A DNA stretch of 64,000 nucleotides, from contig OX637402.1 in assembly GCA_951799425.1 (NCBI GenBank), positions 9,328,001 through 9,392,000 on the forward strand, in the 5' to 3' direction. Each line of letters begins with the position of its first letter. Position 1 is the stretch's first letter. The translations under genes and the position numbers were made by a program. This document shows positions 1 to 10,260 of the stretch, one piece after another. The notes below the pieces were generated by a model. The model ran no database searches and was not told the origin of the DNA. It was given only the letters and a program-made list of their open reading frames with translations. The DNA is from Ilex aquifolium. Its lineage: Eukaryota > Streptophyta > Magnoliopsida > Aquifoliales > Aquifoliaceae.

Positions 1-974
1 CTAGACTCTCCATTTTCTGAGACAATTTGGTGATTTTGGCAAGCAAGTCTTCCCAATCCCGTAAAGCGTACATCCCTCCCCCACTTGGTTGATTAATACC
101 CGGAGAAGACTTTGGTACATCGGTGAGATCCATAATATCCCATGATTGGGCATTTTGTGCCAATGTATTGAAGTACTCTAGGGTCTCATCGGGATCCTTG
201 TTTAAAAACTCCCCATTGCACATCATGTCGATGAACTGTTAATGGCCCGGTGTAATCCCTTCGTAGAAGAAACTCACCAATTGCCATGGTTCAAAACCAT
301 GATGTGGAATGGATTGTAGTAATTCCTTATAGCGATCCCAACATTGATAAAATTGGTCATTGGGCTTTTCTGAAAAATTTTGGATTTGCTTTTTAAGAGT
401 AGTGGTCTTGGGCACCGGAAAAAATTTGTTCAAAAACTCAGAAAGCATTTGTGCCCAATAGCTTATTGATCGAGGCTTCAAGGAGTTCAACCACGTTTTA
501 ATTTTGTCTTTAAGGGAAAAGGGGAACAATTTCATGTGAGCTATGTCTTCCATGGCATGATTAGTGAGGAAGGTTGCAACTATTTCCTCAAATTCTTTAA
601 TGTGCAAATAAGGATTTTCTCTTTCAATCCCATGGAATTGAGGAAGTAGTTGTAACATTCCTAGCTTAGCAATGAAGGAATGAGCTTGGACTGGTAGAAG
701 TATGCATGAGGGAGTGGTTCTATTAGTGGGTTGGAGATAATCCCGCATTGACCTCGTTGGAGGATCAATTGGGATATTGTTTCCCTCATTCCTAGTAGGG
801 GGAAAATGCATTTGGGGGTTTGGCATTCTAGGGTTTTGCATTCCCCCACCCCTTGGAACATTAGCATCCTCATCCTCGAAGTTATCACCAGCATCCTTGG
901 TGGGTCTTGGTCTAGGTTCATGTTTGGTCCTTGGGCACGTCTCGCTAATCTATTTTGATCGTCCCGCCCCACAT
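1..974 (-). pseudogene. gag: gag of element A, frameshifted and truncated by the window edge
   Basis: The reading begins at an ATG at 974-972, the same place as the gag start in element B (M-W-G start, then R-D-D). A one-base difference early on moves the conserved reading to another frame, and a further shift lies near 840. The long open piece (841-239) carries the plant Ty3/gypsy gag (Retrotrans_gag) core, with the D-Y-L-Q-P-T, P-S-C-I and F-Y-E-G-I-T motifs seen in B. An in-frame stop at 239-241 replaces an arginine codon of B, and homology continues leftward beyond it. The product would be the capsid/nucleocapsid precursor. It is non-functional as it stands. Confidence 0.85.
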
Positions 975-1109
975 GCAAAAATAATATCTACACTTGAAAG
1001 GAAAAGTAAACAAAAATATATACAAGGAGCAACGTACCTCGGCCCATGATGAGAATCACGGGACTTAACTCCGTTTTCTGAAATCACCTTCTAATTCAAC
1101 GCTTTGCCT

Positions 1110-1127
1110 TCCCTGGCAACGGCGCCA
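1110..1127 (-). other. Primer binding site of element A (tRNA-Asp type)
   Basis: On the minus strand the 18 bases match the complement of the plant tRNA-Asp 3' end (TGGCGCCGTTGCCGGGGA) with one mismatch (A for G). It lies 8 bases inside the LTR end, where reverse transcription would start. The exact motif is present in elements B and D. Confidence 0.88.
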
Positions 1128-1135
1128 AAAATACT

Positions 1136-2778
1136 TGATTCGCGTTCACCCTAATCTCCAAACACTAACCCAGACTAAGTGTATATGGCTTATGTGTGTA
1201 CGTGAGTGTCACTCTCCCTTAGGTTTGATGCTAGAAATAGGGAAAATGTGTGTGTGGATGAAAATGTGTGTGTGTGCAAAAGTGGTTCCCAAGCGGAGTG
1301 AGACTTTCGAGTGTCGTTTTTTACTTGGAATTGGTATTCCAAGGTCGTCTCCTCAGGGAAGGAAGGTTGAATTGTAGTGAGGTGATTTTGTGAAAAATGA
1401 AAAGTGTAAAATCTTGTGAGTTTGTGTTTTTGGTGAGTGAAGATTTTGATAGAAAATGTAATGAAAACAAGGTTGGTTAATCCAAAGGGGTCATTCCAAT
1501 GGGAATGTCAAATCAACTCAAAACATTCTTCCAATGGTGTCTCGGTGCTTGATTGATTCGTAGGAAGTGAGAGATTAATGTGGAGGTGTAGGCTCAAGCA
1601 TACCCCGTGACAAGTCTACGTTGTATCAAGAGCTCACAACCTCGTCCGCACTAAACCTAGTCAAACCAAACTACTTACACTACGAGGAGGAATGAGAAAT
1701 AGTTGATTTAGCATATCAAAGAGGAAATCTCCCTTGGATTAACCAACTAAAACTTAGCTACACATAATAAATGCAAAGACATACAATGTGTAAAGAGACA
1801 TGGTAATGAAATGGAGATTCAAACTTGTATTAATGTAAGGAAAAGTTAACTACAAAGATAAGTGCATTTAATACCCAACTAAAAAGCTTGAAGTGAAAAA
1901 CTCAACATGATAGATTCCAAGATACGTAACTAAACTTGAAATACACTTGAAATAACTACGATTAAAGTGCACTAAATGAAGATTACAAGAGTATTGCAGC
2001 TTACTACAAGCGAAATGGGTAAGAAAATGCAAAAATCCAAACTTTCTCTCTCTAAACTATGTCTTCTTCCTTGAGCTTCTCTCTCTAAAATGTTGTATAA
2101 TGGTGTAGCACCCTTGCATTTTCTTCCATCAGCCCCCTATGACCTGTGTGTCCAGGCTTCCCATCAATGGGAAGTGATTTGATGCTTGGACAGGCTAAGA
2201 CAAGCCTAACCTGCAACCCACCAAGCTCCTTCTTTCTCTCTCTTCCTCTTAAATGCATTTTCCTACAAAGTCCAACCTTAGGTGTAGGGAGGCATGCTTG
2301 GATGTATAACATGTCAGGGATGTGTAGGAGAAGTAGAGTTGGGCCCCACAAGCAAAGAAAACTTGAGTTATAGAATCTGGCATTTTTCAGCAAAACCTAC
2401 CGGTAGGTCGATGAAAAACCTACCGGTAGGTTTTGTTCTAGTGAGCAAAAGCTTTCGAAAGGTTTCCAGTAGGTCCAACTCTAGTGTGCAAAATCTGCCG
2501 GTAGTTTTATGAGCAAACCTACCGGTACATTTTTACTTGGTTTGCTCCTATCTTGATCTTTTCACCTTCCAAGCCACCCGTTAAGCCTCCCTTTCATCTC
2601 CATTGACTTTGAGCACTACGACGGGGGCTTAACTCAAGCCATTTCCAACTCTTTACCTACAATCACGCAACAACTTCATTAATTTTTTGATTAATTATAT
2701 TTCTCCCATTTTCACCACAAAAGCAAGTATAAAAGAGATACAAAAGCATACATGATGTGTAATATTTTGTGCTAATCA
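1136..2778 (-). repeat. 5' LTR of element A (about 1.64 kb)
   Basis: The LTR is bounded by TG at 1136 and CA at 2778 (+ strand reading), adjoining the PBS on the left. It shares text over most of its length with LTR A2 (3461-5206) and LTR C (7839-7887 plus 22613-24181). Examples are the GTGTCACTCTCCC block near its left end and the TGTGCTAATCA end. It carries a CCTACCGGTAGG palindrome array and, about 145 bp promoter-downstream on the minus strand, a TATA-like TGCATTTAAGAGG (2243-2256). Confidence 0.88.
2392..2530 (-). promoter_or_regulatory. CCTACCGGTAGG palindrome array in LTR A
   Basis: Five perfect or decayed 12-bp palindromes have their central tetranucleotides at about 2400, 2423, 2455, 2498 and 2522, giving spacings of 23, 32, 43 and 24 bp. 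The middle site is of a different type (CTTTCGAAAG) and the fourth has lost one arm. The same order and spacing recurs in LTR C and in the interior of C. The array sits in U3, upstream of the TATA-like box on the minus strand. Function is unknown. Confidence 0.8.
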
Positions 2779-3460
2779 ACGTCTAAAGAATGGGACTTTC
2801 GAGATCAAAGCCTTGAGTCTTGAGTTGAGTTTCTTAGTGTTTCTACTACGTGTATTATGCTTCAAAAGGTAGGGTTCCTTTCCTAACTAGGTTTATTTCT
2901 AACCTAGGGTTGATATATGAAATGGGTAGACTGTTAGAGATGTAATCTCATGTATAACACATACCTAGTGTTGTTGAAATGCAAAAAATGGGTATGAGAA
3001 TGGGTTAAAATCAACTCTTGCATGAATTGGGTTTTGGTGAAATTGCTTTCTTTGGAATTTCATGAGAAATGTGCTGAATTTGACATTCTATGTGTTTACA
3101 TAATTTTGTGCCTTATATGTGTTTGATAAAATGCCTATGATTGATTAAGTATGTTGTTTGAATGAAAATGATATAACATGCTTTGTGAAGATTTTGGAAT
3201 GTAGTTATATGCTTTATGATATAAATTACATTGAGAAATTGGAAATGGTGATAGACACTGAAATTGTTCATAATGCTGTCATGAGATATTGAACATGATG
3301 TTATGATGTTGTAATTGGAATTGAAAACTTGATTGCATAGTGATATGAAATGCAACTATTCATTAAATTTGCATAGGCATGGGTAGCATTACATTCGAGG
3401 GCATTTGACATGAGTGTAGGTGTGTGTGCAGGATTTTGATGAAAGACCATCCTTAGTGTG

Positions 3461-5206
3461 TGCTTGACTTATTTCCTTGTTGTTCCTAAGCTCCGGACAT
3501 CACTCTCTCAAGGTATGTATGATATATGTGTGAAAGGGGAAGTGTCACTCTCCCTTGGAATGATGTCAAAATAAAGGGCAAGGGAATGGTGGAAAATGAA
3601 ATGTGTGAGTAAACAAAAATGATTCCCAGGCGCAAGAAGACTTTTGTATGTCGTGTTTTACTTGGAGAGTACTCCAAGGTCGTCTCCTCGAGGAAGGATG
3701 TGAATCATATAGAAGGTGATTTTGGTGAAAGAAATGTGTAAAATCTTTTGTTGTTTGGAATTGGTTTGTGATTTGAGTTGTAATGAAATTAAGATGGGAA
3801 AATAAGTGTTGGCTAATCCGAAGGGTTCACTCCGATGGGGATGCCAAGACAACTCGAGTCCTTCCTCCAATAGAGCATAGATGTACGATTGATTCGTGGG
3901 AAGCTAGGGATGAGATGGAAGTGAGGATCCAAGCATAACCCGTGACCAGGCCTACGGGATATCAAAGACTCACAACCGCATCCACTCTCAACCCAGTCAA
4001 ACCGAGCCATCGTACTCTAAGAGGAGGAAGGAAAATGAGTTGTATAGGCATACGCAAATGGAGGTCTCCCTTGGATTAGCCAACTAGAAAGCTTAGCTAC
4101 TCATGTTTAAGGTAAAGACAACAATATAATAAGAAGACATTATAAAGAGATGAAGTTTGTATCTAAGTTAATGGAAGAAACATAAACTAAAAGAGGATGC
4201 ATTTACTACCCATTTTAAGCTAAGAAAATGAAGAACATGAATGCATTAATGGTAAAAGCTTGAATAGATGATTAAACTTAAAAGCAACTTGAAATAACTA
4301 GCATTAAAGACTTCAAACAAAGCTTAAAAAGATCTTACATGAAATTACAAGACAATGTGTGGAAGAAAATGCAAAAATCTCAACTTCTCTCTCTAACACT
4401 ATTCATCTTCTTCCTAGACTCTCTCTCTCTCTATATATATATATTACAATGTATCTTAGCTCATGCAAAATAATGGTGGAGAAGCTTGCAAAAAATGACC
4501 ATGGAGTGTCCCCCAAGCCTATGTGATGTGATTCCAATCATAGGGGGCTGAAAGGGATGGGATGGTGCAGGCTAGGACAAGCCTAGCATTTCTCTCTCCT
4601 CCTCATTATTGCAATGGCCTTCCAAGTCCAAGTAGAGGTGAGGGGAGGCTCCTAGACGTGCATGGGATGTCAGAGGATATGTTGGAGAAGTGTAAGTGGG
4701 ACCACCAAATGGCAGAACTTGAGTTACAGGCTGTCTGGGCAAAACCTTCCGGAAGGTCAATAGAAACCTTCCGGAAGGTTTGTGTAGGAACAGTTAAATG
4801 AAGAAGTCAACAGGAAAAACCTTAAATGAAGAAGTCAACAGGCAAAACCTTTCGGAAGGTTCATTCCAGTAGATAAAACCTTCTGGAAGGTATTGGCAGT
4901 GAAAAAGAAATCCAAGGCAAAACCTTCCGGAAGGTTTTTACCCAAACCTTCCAGAAGGTTTTCAACTAATTTGAATTTTCTTGGTTTCTTTTCCCTTAAA
5001 ACCTTCCTCTAAGCTACCCCTTCGTCTTCATTGACATCAAACACTTTCATGGGGGTTTAACTCATACCATTTACATCATTTTACTTGCATTCACACAAAA
5101 CTCCATAAGAACGAAGATTAAACGCATTTCTCCTCAATTTCATGACAAAAGCAAGTATAAAAAGGCATATTAGCATACAAAATATGTCATGTTTTTGTGC
5201 TAATCA
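3461..5206 (-). repeat. Solo LTR A2 (Athila type, about 1.75 kb) inserted in LTR I
   Basis: It is bounded by TG at 3461 and CA at 5206 and flanked by the direct repeat GTGTG (3456-3460 and 5207-5211). Removing it restores continuous LTR I sequence. It belongs to the same family as LTRs A and C (GTGTCACTCTCCC and TGTGCTAATCA blocks), but its palindromes are CCTTCCGGAAGG rather than CCTACCGGTAGG. No internal retroelement sequence is present, so it is a product of LTR-LTR recombination. Confidence 0.88.
4743..4960 (-). promoter_or_regulatory. CCTTCCGGAAGG palindrome array in solo LTR A2
   Basis: Centres lie at about 4749, 4771, 4852, 4883, 4927 and 4951. The spacings 22, 31, 44 and 24 mirror those in LTRs A and C. 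An extra segment with a tandem AAATGAAGAAGTCAACAGG (about 4796-4845) separates the second and third sites. Several sites are decayed by CCGG to CTGG or CCAG changes. Confidence 0.8.
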
Positions 5207-6082
5207 GTGTGTTGATATGTGAGCTCGAGAAAGTTGGACCTAGGTTCGACTGAGTCACACGGGTTGGATTGAAAACAAGGGTCGGGATTAGCAAAAAGGG
5301 CTAGATTCTCCCTTAGGTGCAAGAATCGGTAATTTTGGATACACACTTTGTTGGTGTTGAGTCCATAAAGTGTGTCCGCATATCCAGAGCCATTAGTGGA
5401 GGTTAATAGATGCCGTGTCGGTTGGGTGCCCATTGGTCGAAGTGCATAATACCCACCCCAAGAAAGACCTGGGATTTTGTAAAATGGCCATTGGATGTTC
5501 AACATCAATGGCTGGAGCTTGGGATGCCCGGATGCATACACATAGCATTGCATATATTATGGAAATCGGTGGAGGCACGGGTTTCATTGCATGTGTGAGT
5601 ATCACCTCATGACATGGCATGACATTGTGGAAATTCATTTATGAGTTTCATATTCTTGAATGGATGTTTAATTGATTTTTGAATTGCATGTGAACATTTC
5701 ATATACCTCTGAGTTGGGGAGTAGCCTCTTTAGGAGATACCCTATTGAGCGTGGCTCACCCTTTAGGAGAACAATATTTCAAGTGTGGGACAGGCGTCGG
5801 TGGACAGCCCTCACATGGACCCTTGTTGAGAAGAAGCCGAAATGTTGCTTTTAAATTACCATTTTTAAATAAATTGTGTAGTCCGTTCTGAACTTGTAAA
5901 ATTGTGTAAAGAGTTTTGTAATGGACTCTTATGGACTATAATTTGTGTTAATTAATGTATAGATGTATTTGGGAAGTGATTGGATGGTTAAAGGTTAAAG
6001 ATTGGAAAGAATTAGGAAAAATCTGGGCCCAAGTACTGATATCTAAGTGATTAAGTAATGGTATGACGTTGTTGGATGGCCC

Positions 6083-6345
6083 AGGTACCGGTACCGTTAC
6101 TTACGGGTACTAGTACCTGAATTCCAGTGGGCTTAGGTACTAGTACCCATGCATCAGGTACTGATATCTCGATGAACAGTGGGCTCAAGTACTGGTACCA
6201 TGATATATAGGTATCAGTACGTAGCAAACAGTGGGCTCTGGTACCGGTACTTATGTGATTAGTATTGGTACCTAGCAAATGGAAAGACATGGTAGACAGA
6301 AGGCTCAGGTACTGGTACCACGTGTCTTAAATACTGATACCTCTT
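6083..6345 (+). promoter_or_regulatory. GGTACCGGTACC / GGTACTAGTACC palindrome array in LTR I
   Basis: About ten imperfect copies occur. Their centres (6088/6110, 6140/6164, 6192/6214, 6244/6265, 6312/6334) fall into pairs 21-24 bp apart, and the first four pairs start 52 bp apart. The spacer CAGTGGGCTC recurs. The array lies upstream of a TATA-like AAATATAAC near 6367. In LTR H, a relative with no array, the equivalent place has plain sequence before TATAAATGGAC. Confidence 0.75.
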
Positions 6346-6651
6346 CCAAAAATTTTCCAAAATTTAAATATAACACTTCCAAGGTAACTAGCTATGTGCA
6401 CATGTTCGAATGGTCAAGTGGTTGATATGTGCACAGGTTAAGCATTTGGGAGTGCTCCAGTACAAGGGAGACTCTGCTCAAACTCTATATGGGTTACGAT
6501 CCCGGTGAAGGGGATGTGATGACGTGTTGTCGGGTTATACGACATTCATTGATTCTTTCACGGGTTGATGGGTGATCAACGGGTCGAGAAAGGACCTTCG
6601 AATTTTGGGGTGTTACAACAGTATAATAATATATCTAATAGCCTTGTCATG

Positions 6652-6865
6652 GTTAGGTGTCAAGTGTGCCTAGGTGTTAAGTGTGTAGGTGTGCTTGGTG
6701 TTCTACGTAACTAGCTAGGTGTCAAGTGTGTAAGTGTTTTTGGTGTCCTAGATAACTAGCTAGGTGTCAAGTGTATGGGCGTGCTTGGTGTCCTAGAAAA
6801 CTAGTTAGGTGTCAAGTGTGTGGATGTGCTTGGTGTCCTAGACATAGGTGTAGAGTGTGTGTGAG
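6652..6865. repeat. Minisatellite with a unit of about 45 bp
   Basis: The phrase TAGGTGTCAAGTGTG recurs at about 6654, 6716, 6761 and 6806, followed each time by a variant of GTGCTTGGTGTCCTAGA and AACTAG. A partial unit ends near 6865. The last full units are spaced exactly 45 bp. It is non-coding. Confidence 0.8.
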
Positions 6866-7380
6866 TTAGATATATTGCTTCATGGGGAAGGCCGACTGGA
6901 GGTGGAAGGATTTACAACAAGGGTTGGGGGGGGGGGGGGGGGGGAAGAAACAACCAAGGAAAAGGCAATGGAAAGAAGAGGTGGTGTGAGACCTAAACAT
7001 ACATTTTATGGCATTTCATAAGATGTTGGGGTCTAAAGTGAAAATTAATAATATTAACTATGGGATAAAATCAAAAAATTATTGACAATATGGAAGATAA
7101 AGTATGAAACCAAAAAATTGTCCTTAAGGACTTGGTTATATAATGGGCATTCCATATAGTGTGGGATATCTAAGTGTAAAAGGTTGATGTTAGTCATGGG
7201 ACAAAATTTAACTATTAGAAAACTAAGATAAAAATATGAACTCCGACGATTAAAATCTAAGGATTAAACTAAAAAATTGTAACATGAGGGGTGTGATTGG
7301 CTAGCTGATGGAAATTAAAATATGGGTTTTAAATTAAAGGAAATTAGGAGGGGGTTTGGTGTATAATTCTTAGTAGTGGG

Positions 7381-7383
<3 letters not shown>

Positions 7384-7435
<52 letters not shown>
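7384..7435. repeat. (CA)n(TA)n microsatellite
   Basis: An uninterrupted CA run (about 7384-7410) changes directly into a TA run (7411-7435). It is a simple repeat with no coding content. Confidence 0.95.
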
Positions 7436-7540
7436 GCATATACATTAGTGGAGGGTTTTAGATGCATGTGTATACAGTTGTCTTGAGAAGAGTTTCCCAA
7501 CTAAGGGAAAAACCAGTGGGAGGGAGAGAGCTGTCTTTTG

Positions 7541-7624
7541 TTGACAATATGGAAGATAAAGTATGAAACCAAAAAATTGTCCTTAAGGACTTGGTTATAT
7601 AATGCATGTGTATACAGTTGTCTT
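7541..7624. repeat. Templated duplication built from two nearby segments
   Basis: 7541-7604 is an exact copy of 7082-7145 (64 bp). It runs directly into 7602-7624, an exact copy of 7462-7484, and the two overlap at the shared ATG. The unit is flanked by TGTCTTTTGTT on both sides (about 7532 and 7620). This looks like filler DNA from break repair. Confidence 0.75.
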
Positions 7625-7838
7625 TTGTTTTGCATGCAAAACTCTTGGTGTTGAGGGAGAGTTAAGAGAAAATGGAGAAAAAACTCTTCAACATTCCGTT
7701 GTGGGTTTTTGGCTTGGAGAAGGGAGATCTTACTCAACCAAGGTAAAGGTAATTTCTCTTTCTTCTTCTTCTCTTCACAACCTTCGTAGCTCTAAGATAG
7801 ACTGCTTGATTTATTCTATCGTTCCTAATTTTTGACCA

Positions 7839-7887
7839 TGATTCCGGTAATGTGTATGTGGCTTGTACGATTAGGTGAGTGTCACTC
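7839..7887 (-). repeat. 3' LTR of element C, terminal fragment left of the B insertion
   Basis: It begins TGATTCC, like the TGATTCG start of LTR A, and reads into GTGAGTGTCACTC. It continues after element B at 22613. The last five bases (CACTC, 7883-7887) are duplicated at 22608-22612 as the target site duplication of B. Confidence 0.88.
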
Positions 7888-8132
7888 TGATTAGCACAGA
7901 ACAATGACATGTATTGTGTGCTAAAGTGTTTTTTGTTTCACTCCTTTTTGTCAATAAATGGGAGTGTTTTGGTTTTGAATATGGCTTGATGGAATTTTGG
8001 GTGAATGCATGTAAAATGATGTAAATGACATGACTTAAACACCCATGTTGTTGTATGAGGCTAATGGAGTGTATGGGGTAGTTTTAAGGATGGTTTGGAG
8101 AGGAAAGAAATCCAAATTGTGCTCACAGTCTG

Positions 8133-8726
8133 AAAACCTTCCGGAAGGTGTATGTCGGCCTTCCGGAAGGTTTTGCTAAAAGCCCTGGATGATCTTGTCA
8201 CAGCTAATACCCTCCGGAAGGTTTTGTCCACTGGAATGAACCTTCCGGAAGATTTAAGCTACTGGAGTAAAACCTTCTGGAAGGATTTGTCTACTGGAAT
8301 GAACCTTCCGGAAGGTTTTGCCTTGGGTTTCTTTTTGACTGCCAAAATCTTCCGGAAGATTTAGTCTACTGGAATGAACCTTCCGGAAGATTTAAGCTAC
8401 TGGAGTAAAACCTTCCGGAAGGATTTGTCTACTGGAATGAACCTTCCGGAAGGTTTTGCCTTGGGTTTCTTTTTGACTGCCAAAATCTTCCGGAAGGTTT
8501 TGTCTACTGGAATGAACCTTCCAGAAGATTTAAGCTACTGGAGTAAAACCTTCCGGAAGGATTTGTCTACTGGAATGAATCTTCCGGAAGGTTTTGGCTA
8601 CTGGAATGAACCTTCCGGAAGATTTTTGTTTCTGATGTCGACCTTCCGGAAGTTCTTGCATTTGATTCTTTTCATTGAACTGTCTTTCAGCGACCTTCCG
8701 GTAGGTGTGTGTCGACCTTCCGGAAG
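8133..8726 (+). promoter_or_regulatory. CCTTCCGGAAGG palindrome array in the 5' LTR of B
   Basis: About eighteen sites have AACCTTCCGGAAGGTT as the full consensus. From 8241 the site starts are 8241, 8273, 8304, 8348, 8379, 8411, 8442, 8486, 8517, 8549, 8580, 8611 and 8642, that is steps of 31, 32, 31 and 44 repeated. The 31+32+31+44 block forms a 138-bp tandem unit. A variant near 8693 has mixed arms (CCTTCCGGTAGG). The array lies upstream of the TATA-like box. Several mutated sites are CCGG to CTGG or CCAG. Confidence 0.92.
8231..8600 (+). repeat. 138-bp tandem repeat in LTR B (about 2.6 copies)
   Basis: The phrase CTGGAATGAA recurs at 8231, 8369 and 8507, exactly 138 bp apart, with near-identical sequence between, including the TTGGGTTTCTTTTTGACTGCC spacer in the full copies. 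The same repeat is present in the 3' LTR, so it predates this insertion. Confidence 0.9.
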
Positions 8727-10105
8727 GTTTTTGCACTTTTCTCCAGACAGCCTGCAACTCAACTTTGCAGCTTGGAGGGTCCCACATGCATTTCTACTAC
8801 ATGCTTCCTGACATCCCTTACACACCCTGGAGCTTCCCTCACCCCTGCATTGATATGGATTGCAAGATGGCATTAAATAAAAGAGAGAGAATGGGACCTG
8901 CTGGGGACCTGCTGGGTTTGCAGACAAAGTCTGCACTTCCCCCTTCCAGACTTAGCTCTACTGTAGGGAGTGACTAAGGGAGTTGCAGAGATTGACCAGG
9001 CACATTTTGGAGAAAGAAGAAAAGTTCTCCAAGGATGGATATACCAGGAGGGAGGAAGACAGAAAAGAGGATTATTATTCATTCAGCATATTATTGAAGA
9101 GTTTTTAGAGAGAGAAGCTCTGGGCGGAGAAGATGATGAACAGTAGTTTTTAGAGAGAGAAACTTGAGATTTTGCATTTTCTTCTACTGCATTTGTCTTG
9201 TAATCTTGAGGAAGGATTTTAATAGTTCATTGAATGCCATGAATGCCATGAATGTTGTTTTCCCTTCATGTTCAGTTAGTTGAATGCTCATTTAATATTT
9301 CACCATTAATGCTTCAAGTGCTCCACTTTCATATCTATGTAATGGGTTTAAATGCATGATATTTTAGTTCATAAATTCTTACACTTAGTAGCTTTAGAAG
9401 TTCATAGATTTGCAATGCACTTCCATTACCTAATCATTTCCATTCCTAGTATGAGTAGCTAAATTCTCTAGTTGGCAAGACCAAGAGGGATCTCCTTTGG
9501 GGATCCCATTTCAACTCTTTCTCCTCTCTCCCTTTAGAGTCAAATGGTTCATTTTGACCGGATAGAAGATGGATGATACGATGAGTCTTTGATAAACCGT
9601 AGGCCTAGTCACGGTTTATGCTTAGATACTCACCGATGTCATCCTCGGCTTTCCGTGATTCAAGTGTTCATTCATGCTCAATCGGAGGAGTGATTTGAGT
9701 TGAGGTGGTATACCCATTGGAGTGATCTCTTGGAATTGCCAACACTTGTTTTTACCATTACATTTTCATTAGCACACACTTCACCAATCAACTCTCAAGA
9801 CAAAAGATTTTACATTTCCGTGTTTCACCAAATCACTTCAATCTTGATTCACTACCTTCCCTGTGGATACGACCTTGGAATACTCTTCCAAGTAACTCAC
9901 AACACACGAAAGTCTCCTTGCGATTGGGGAGCATTTTTTGTGCATACATTCCCATATTTACATCGTCCCATTTCCCTTTCCTCATTACCCATTCTTTTGA
10001 CTCTATCCTTAGGGGAAGAAATTCTTCTCCACCGTCCACACATTGCATACATTGAGGGATAGTAATTAGGGGTTAGGAAAGGTATCGTTTTTGTGCCAAT
10101 CATTT

Positions 10106-10123
10106 TGGCGCCGTTGCCGGGGA
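10106..10123 (+). other. Primer binding site of element B (tRNA-Asp)
   Basis: All 18 bases (TGGCGCCGTTGCCGGGGA) match the complement of the plant tRNA-Asp 3' end including CCA. It begins three bases after the LTR end. tRNA-Asp priming is typical of Athila and related plant elements. Confidence 0.95.
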
Positions 10124-10260
10124 AGGCAAGTGTAAAATCAAGGAAGTGATTTCCGAACAACCAAGGTAAGTCCCGTGATCTTCATCACGGGCTGAGGTAC
10201 GTTGTCTCGTGTACATCTTCTTGTTTTTGGATAATTTCATTTGTATAGATATTTTGTTGC

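Larger units (their letters stand above)
1..2778 (-). mobile_element. Element A: Athila-like Ty3/gypsy retrotransposon, 5' end only (continues past the left edge)
   Basis: Read on the minus strand, this stretch has a 5' LTR (2778 down to 1136), a tRNA-Asp primer binding site, a short leader and the first part of gag, which runs off the left edge. The gag and LTR resemble those of elements B and C in this window. On its right it abuts the middle of LTR I, so A inserted into that LTR. The target site duplication cannot be checked because the other end lies outside. The gag frame is broken, so this copy is old and probably dead. Confidence 0.9.
2779..6617 (+). repeat. LTR I: chromovirus/Tekay-type LTR, 5' part missing, split by solo LTR A2
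   Basis: The pieces 2779-3460 and 5212-6617 align in order with LTRs E (46414-48758), H (25913-28368) and G (reverse). Shared landmarks are the GGTAGGGTTCC block, the CATGAGTGTGGGTGTG block, the ...GAGCGTGGCTCACC... block and an end in GGGGTGTTACA (6617). The left part of the LTR is not seen because element A joins in its middle. No matching internal region follows 6617, so this is a solo or truncated LTR. It carries its own palindrome array at 6083-6340. Confidence 0.82.
6618..7838. other. Flanking sequence between LTR I and element C, no gene recognised
   Basis: This AT-rich stretch has no convincing coding region. It holds a 45-bp minisatellite (6652-6865), a run of 19 G (6926-6944), a (CA)n(TA)n microsatellite (7384-7435) and a 64-bp exact duplication (7082-7145 and 7541-7604). 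It is the oldest substrate at this end of the window. I recognise no transposon ends in it. Confidence 0.6.
7888..10102 (+). repeat. 5' LTR of element B (2215 bp)
   Basis: It starts TGATTAGCACAG and ends TGCCAATCA. It contains a large CCTTCCGGAAGG array (8133-8726) and then, about 150 bp downstream, a TATA-like CATTAAATAAAAG (8871-8883) followed by purine-rich GAGAGAGA. The open reading stretches inside it are translations of the palindrome array and are not genes. Confidence 0.95.

Noticed and set aside
8241..8650. CCTTCCGGAAGG read as a heat-shock element (TTCnnGAA)
   Set aside because: The match is real for the B-type arms, but the A/C, D and F arms lack TTCnnGAA, so heat-shock factor binding cannot explain the shared architecture. 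It remains possible for B, A2 and E only.
8133..8726. CRISPR-like array of palindromic repeats with spacers
   Set aside because: The repeats are only 12-16 bp, the spacers are similar to each other, the context is a plant LTR and there are no cas genes. It is a promoter array.
8374..8811. Open frame of about 145 codons in LTR B (and its copy at 20879-21316)
   Set aside because: It is a translation of the palindrome array. The other strand is open too, and the repeat unit (138 bp, divisible by three) keeps the frame open.
10106..10123. tRNA-Asp gene fragment
   Set aside because: Only the 3' end complement is present, next to an LTR. It is a primer binding site.
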